Shown here piece by piece: positions 11,722 through 12,811 of a stretch of DNA of 12,811 bases; position 1 is the stretch's first letter; each line of letters begins with the position of its first letter. The notes under the pieces are model-generated. The model saw nothing but the letters and a program-made list of their open reading frames with translations. It ran no database searches and was not told where the DNA came from. Location of the stretch: positions 1 through 12,811 of the forward strand of contig JAJNBK010000038.1 in assembly GCA_021155845.1 (NCBI GenBank). The letters run 5' to 3'. Made by a program: the position numbers and the translations under genes. The stretch comes from Nitrososphaeraceae archaeon. Lineage in GTDB: Archaea; Thermoproteota; Nitrososphaeria; Nitrososphaerales; Nitrososphaeraceae.

Positions 11722-12648
11722 TTAACTCAATTGGCTAGAATTAATATATTGTCTCAGAGGTCTGCATATATTTCTGATGGTAACCTCTGTTACTCCTGCT
11801 GCCTCTGCAAATACGCTCTGTTTAATATTATCTCCAGCCATACTACTTGCTAGATAAAGTACTGATCCAGCAAATCCCATAGGATTTTTACCTGATGATA
11901 TCTCTTCTTTGGCAATATTGTTCATTATTATGATTGCTTGGCGTTTAGTTTTATCGCTTAATTTTATTCTATTTGCTATTCTCACAATGCAGTTCATAGG
12001 ATCAACTATTGGAATTTTAATCTCTAGTCCAAATGCTAGAGCTTTATAGCAACGTGTGATATCTTTGCGTTTAATATTTATGATTTGAGCAAATTCGTTC
12101 AGTGTTCTTGGAGCTCCCATCTCTCGACATGCAATATAAACAGCCGCAGCCAGCATTCCAACAATAGTTCTACCACGAGGCAACTGTCTTTTGCAGGCTT
12201 TTCTATAGATGTAAGCTGTTTTCTCAACTATAGCATCTGATAGGCCAAGTTTATCCTTTAGTATATCAAGTTGAAAGAAAGCGCACCAGAGGTTTCTGTC
12301 AGCTGAACTGTGAAGTTGCGTTCTAGAATCACATGTTCTTAACCTCTCAAATATTGAACGCATAGCTGCATCTAAAACTTGTCCTCTAGCATCCTTATTT
12401 GCTCTTCCAATTATTGTAGCAAGACCTCTATCATGTCTGGCTAGAAAAGTAGGACCTCCAGTTCTTGCTTTTTCATTTTTTTCTTCAACTGTAAATGCTC
12501 GCCATTCTGGAATACTAGTATCTTGAGTCTTCTCAATAATTACCATTCCACAATTGCCACAAATTACTTCACCTGATTCAACATCTGTAATAACATTCTG
12601 ATCATTAAGACATAAACAGCATATTATAGAAGGAAAAGTAGCTTCCAT
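11722..12648 (-). CDS. tfb: transcription initiation factor TFB (TFIIB homologue)
   Basis: Archaeal TFB, which bridges TBP-bound promoter DNA and RNA polymerase. From the ATG at 12648 (308 residues), the N-terminal zinc ribbon has Cys10, Cys13, Cys30 and Cys33 (ICCLC...GEVICGNCGMVI). The B-reader/linker region has RTGGPTFLARHDRGLATIIG and the conserved block LRTCDSRTQLHSSADRNL. Two cyclin repeats follow: KLGLSDAIVEKTAYIYRKAC with GRTIVGMLAAAVYIACREMG, then KIPIVDPMNCIVRIANRIKL with SGKNPMGFAGSVLYLASSMA. The C-terminal recognition helix GVTEVTIRNICRPL contacts BRE in the family. Several normally conserved positions look changed (for example CAFFQLD), so this may be a specialised paralogue; thaumarchaea often have many. 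A GTG at 12654 would add two residues. A good TATA box lies upstream. Confidence 0.95.
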   Translation of the reverse strand: MEATFPSIICCLCLNDQNVITDVESGEVICGNCGMVIIEKTQDTSIPEWRAFTVEEKNEKARTGGPTFLARHDRGLATIIGRANKDARGQVLDAAMRSIFERLRTCDSRTQLHSSADRNLWCAFFQLDILKDKLGLSDAIVEKTAYIYRKACKRQLPRGRTIVGMLAAAVYIACREMGAPRTLNEFAQIINIKRKDITRCYKALAFGLEIKIPIVDPMNCIVRIANRIKLSDKTKRQAIIIMNNIAKEEISSGKNPMGFAGSVLYLASSMAGDNIKQSVFAEAAGVTEVTIRNICRPLRQYINSSQLS

Positions 12649-12679
12649 TAGCACATAAAACTTCCTAACTCATTTTATT

Positions 12680-12690
12680 CTTATATAAAG
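12680..12690 (-). promoter_or_regulatory. TATA box for tfb
   Basis: On the minus strand CTTTATATAAG is a near-ideal archaeal TATA box, centred about 37 bp before the ATG at 12648, predicting a leader of about 10 nt. Confidence 0.65.
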
Positions 12691-12811
12691 TCCTTATTAA
12701 GAGTACTTAATTCATAGAGAACAGAATATGAAGCTTAGCCTCACTCTAAAGAAGTGCATAGGTTGAATTGACGACGAGTAAAGTTCAATTAAAAAATCAT
12801 CTAATTCTCGG
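12691..12811. other. window edge upstream of tfb
   Basis: No gene is visible. A weak inverted repeat (TTGAA and TTCAA near 12764-12788) is the only structure noted. Confidence 0.3.

Overview
The window looks like chromosome of an AT-rich soil or group I.1b ammonia-oxidising thaumarchaeon. The gene families fit Nitrososphaerales, and the low GC fits Candidatus Nitrosocosmicus best (inference). Supporting evidence: an archaeal TFB gene, a MEDS sensory-domain gene beside a coiled-coil histidine kinase, a Nitrososphaera-type HTH protein, a secreted N-glycosylation-rich protein, and archaeal TATA boxes about 25-40 bp upstream of starts that mostly lack Shine-Dalgarno sites.

Layout. 1-2177: a MEDS sensor gene and a separate histidine kinase, together resembling one sensor kinase in two pieces. 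2178-5300: a DUF1059 protein, a decayed integrase fragment, a secreted protein of unknown function and a membrane-anchored or secreted alpha/beta hydrolase, interspersed with four partial copies of a two-hairpin repeat. Two of these copies form a 23/25 direct repeat enclosing about 2.55 kb, with the integrase relic just inside the left one. 5302-5870: a frameshifted small HTH gene and a short uncharacterised ORF. 5888-7612: a sharply GC-rich island with two coupled bacterial-type short-chain dehydrogenases, a bacterial-looking terminator and a plausible archaeal TATA box upstream, most likely a horizontal acquisition.

7613-8495: no clear gene. It holds a roughly 200-bp palindrome-rich element with imperfect terminal inverted repeats and, further on, AACAG repeats at 10-bp steps. 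8511-9730: a shortened HTH regulator and a conserved-looking nuclease-like protein. 9780-10087: a broken membrane-protein gene on the minus strand. 10261-10865: a phasin-like helical protein with its terminator. 10908-11050: a candidate very small transcription unit. 11050-11298: a possible small protein. 11464-11646: a decayed reading frame. 11722-12690: a TFB paralogue with its promoter.

Overall this is an accessory region. Regulatory and sensory genes (MEDS, kinase, HTH proteins, TFB) alternate with decaying genes, small repeats and one imported metabolic operon. No complete transposase, CRISPR array, rRNA or tRNA was seen. The most original items are the two-hairpin repeat family, the possible relic integrative element it delimits, and the palindrome cluster at 7813-8014.
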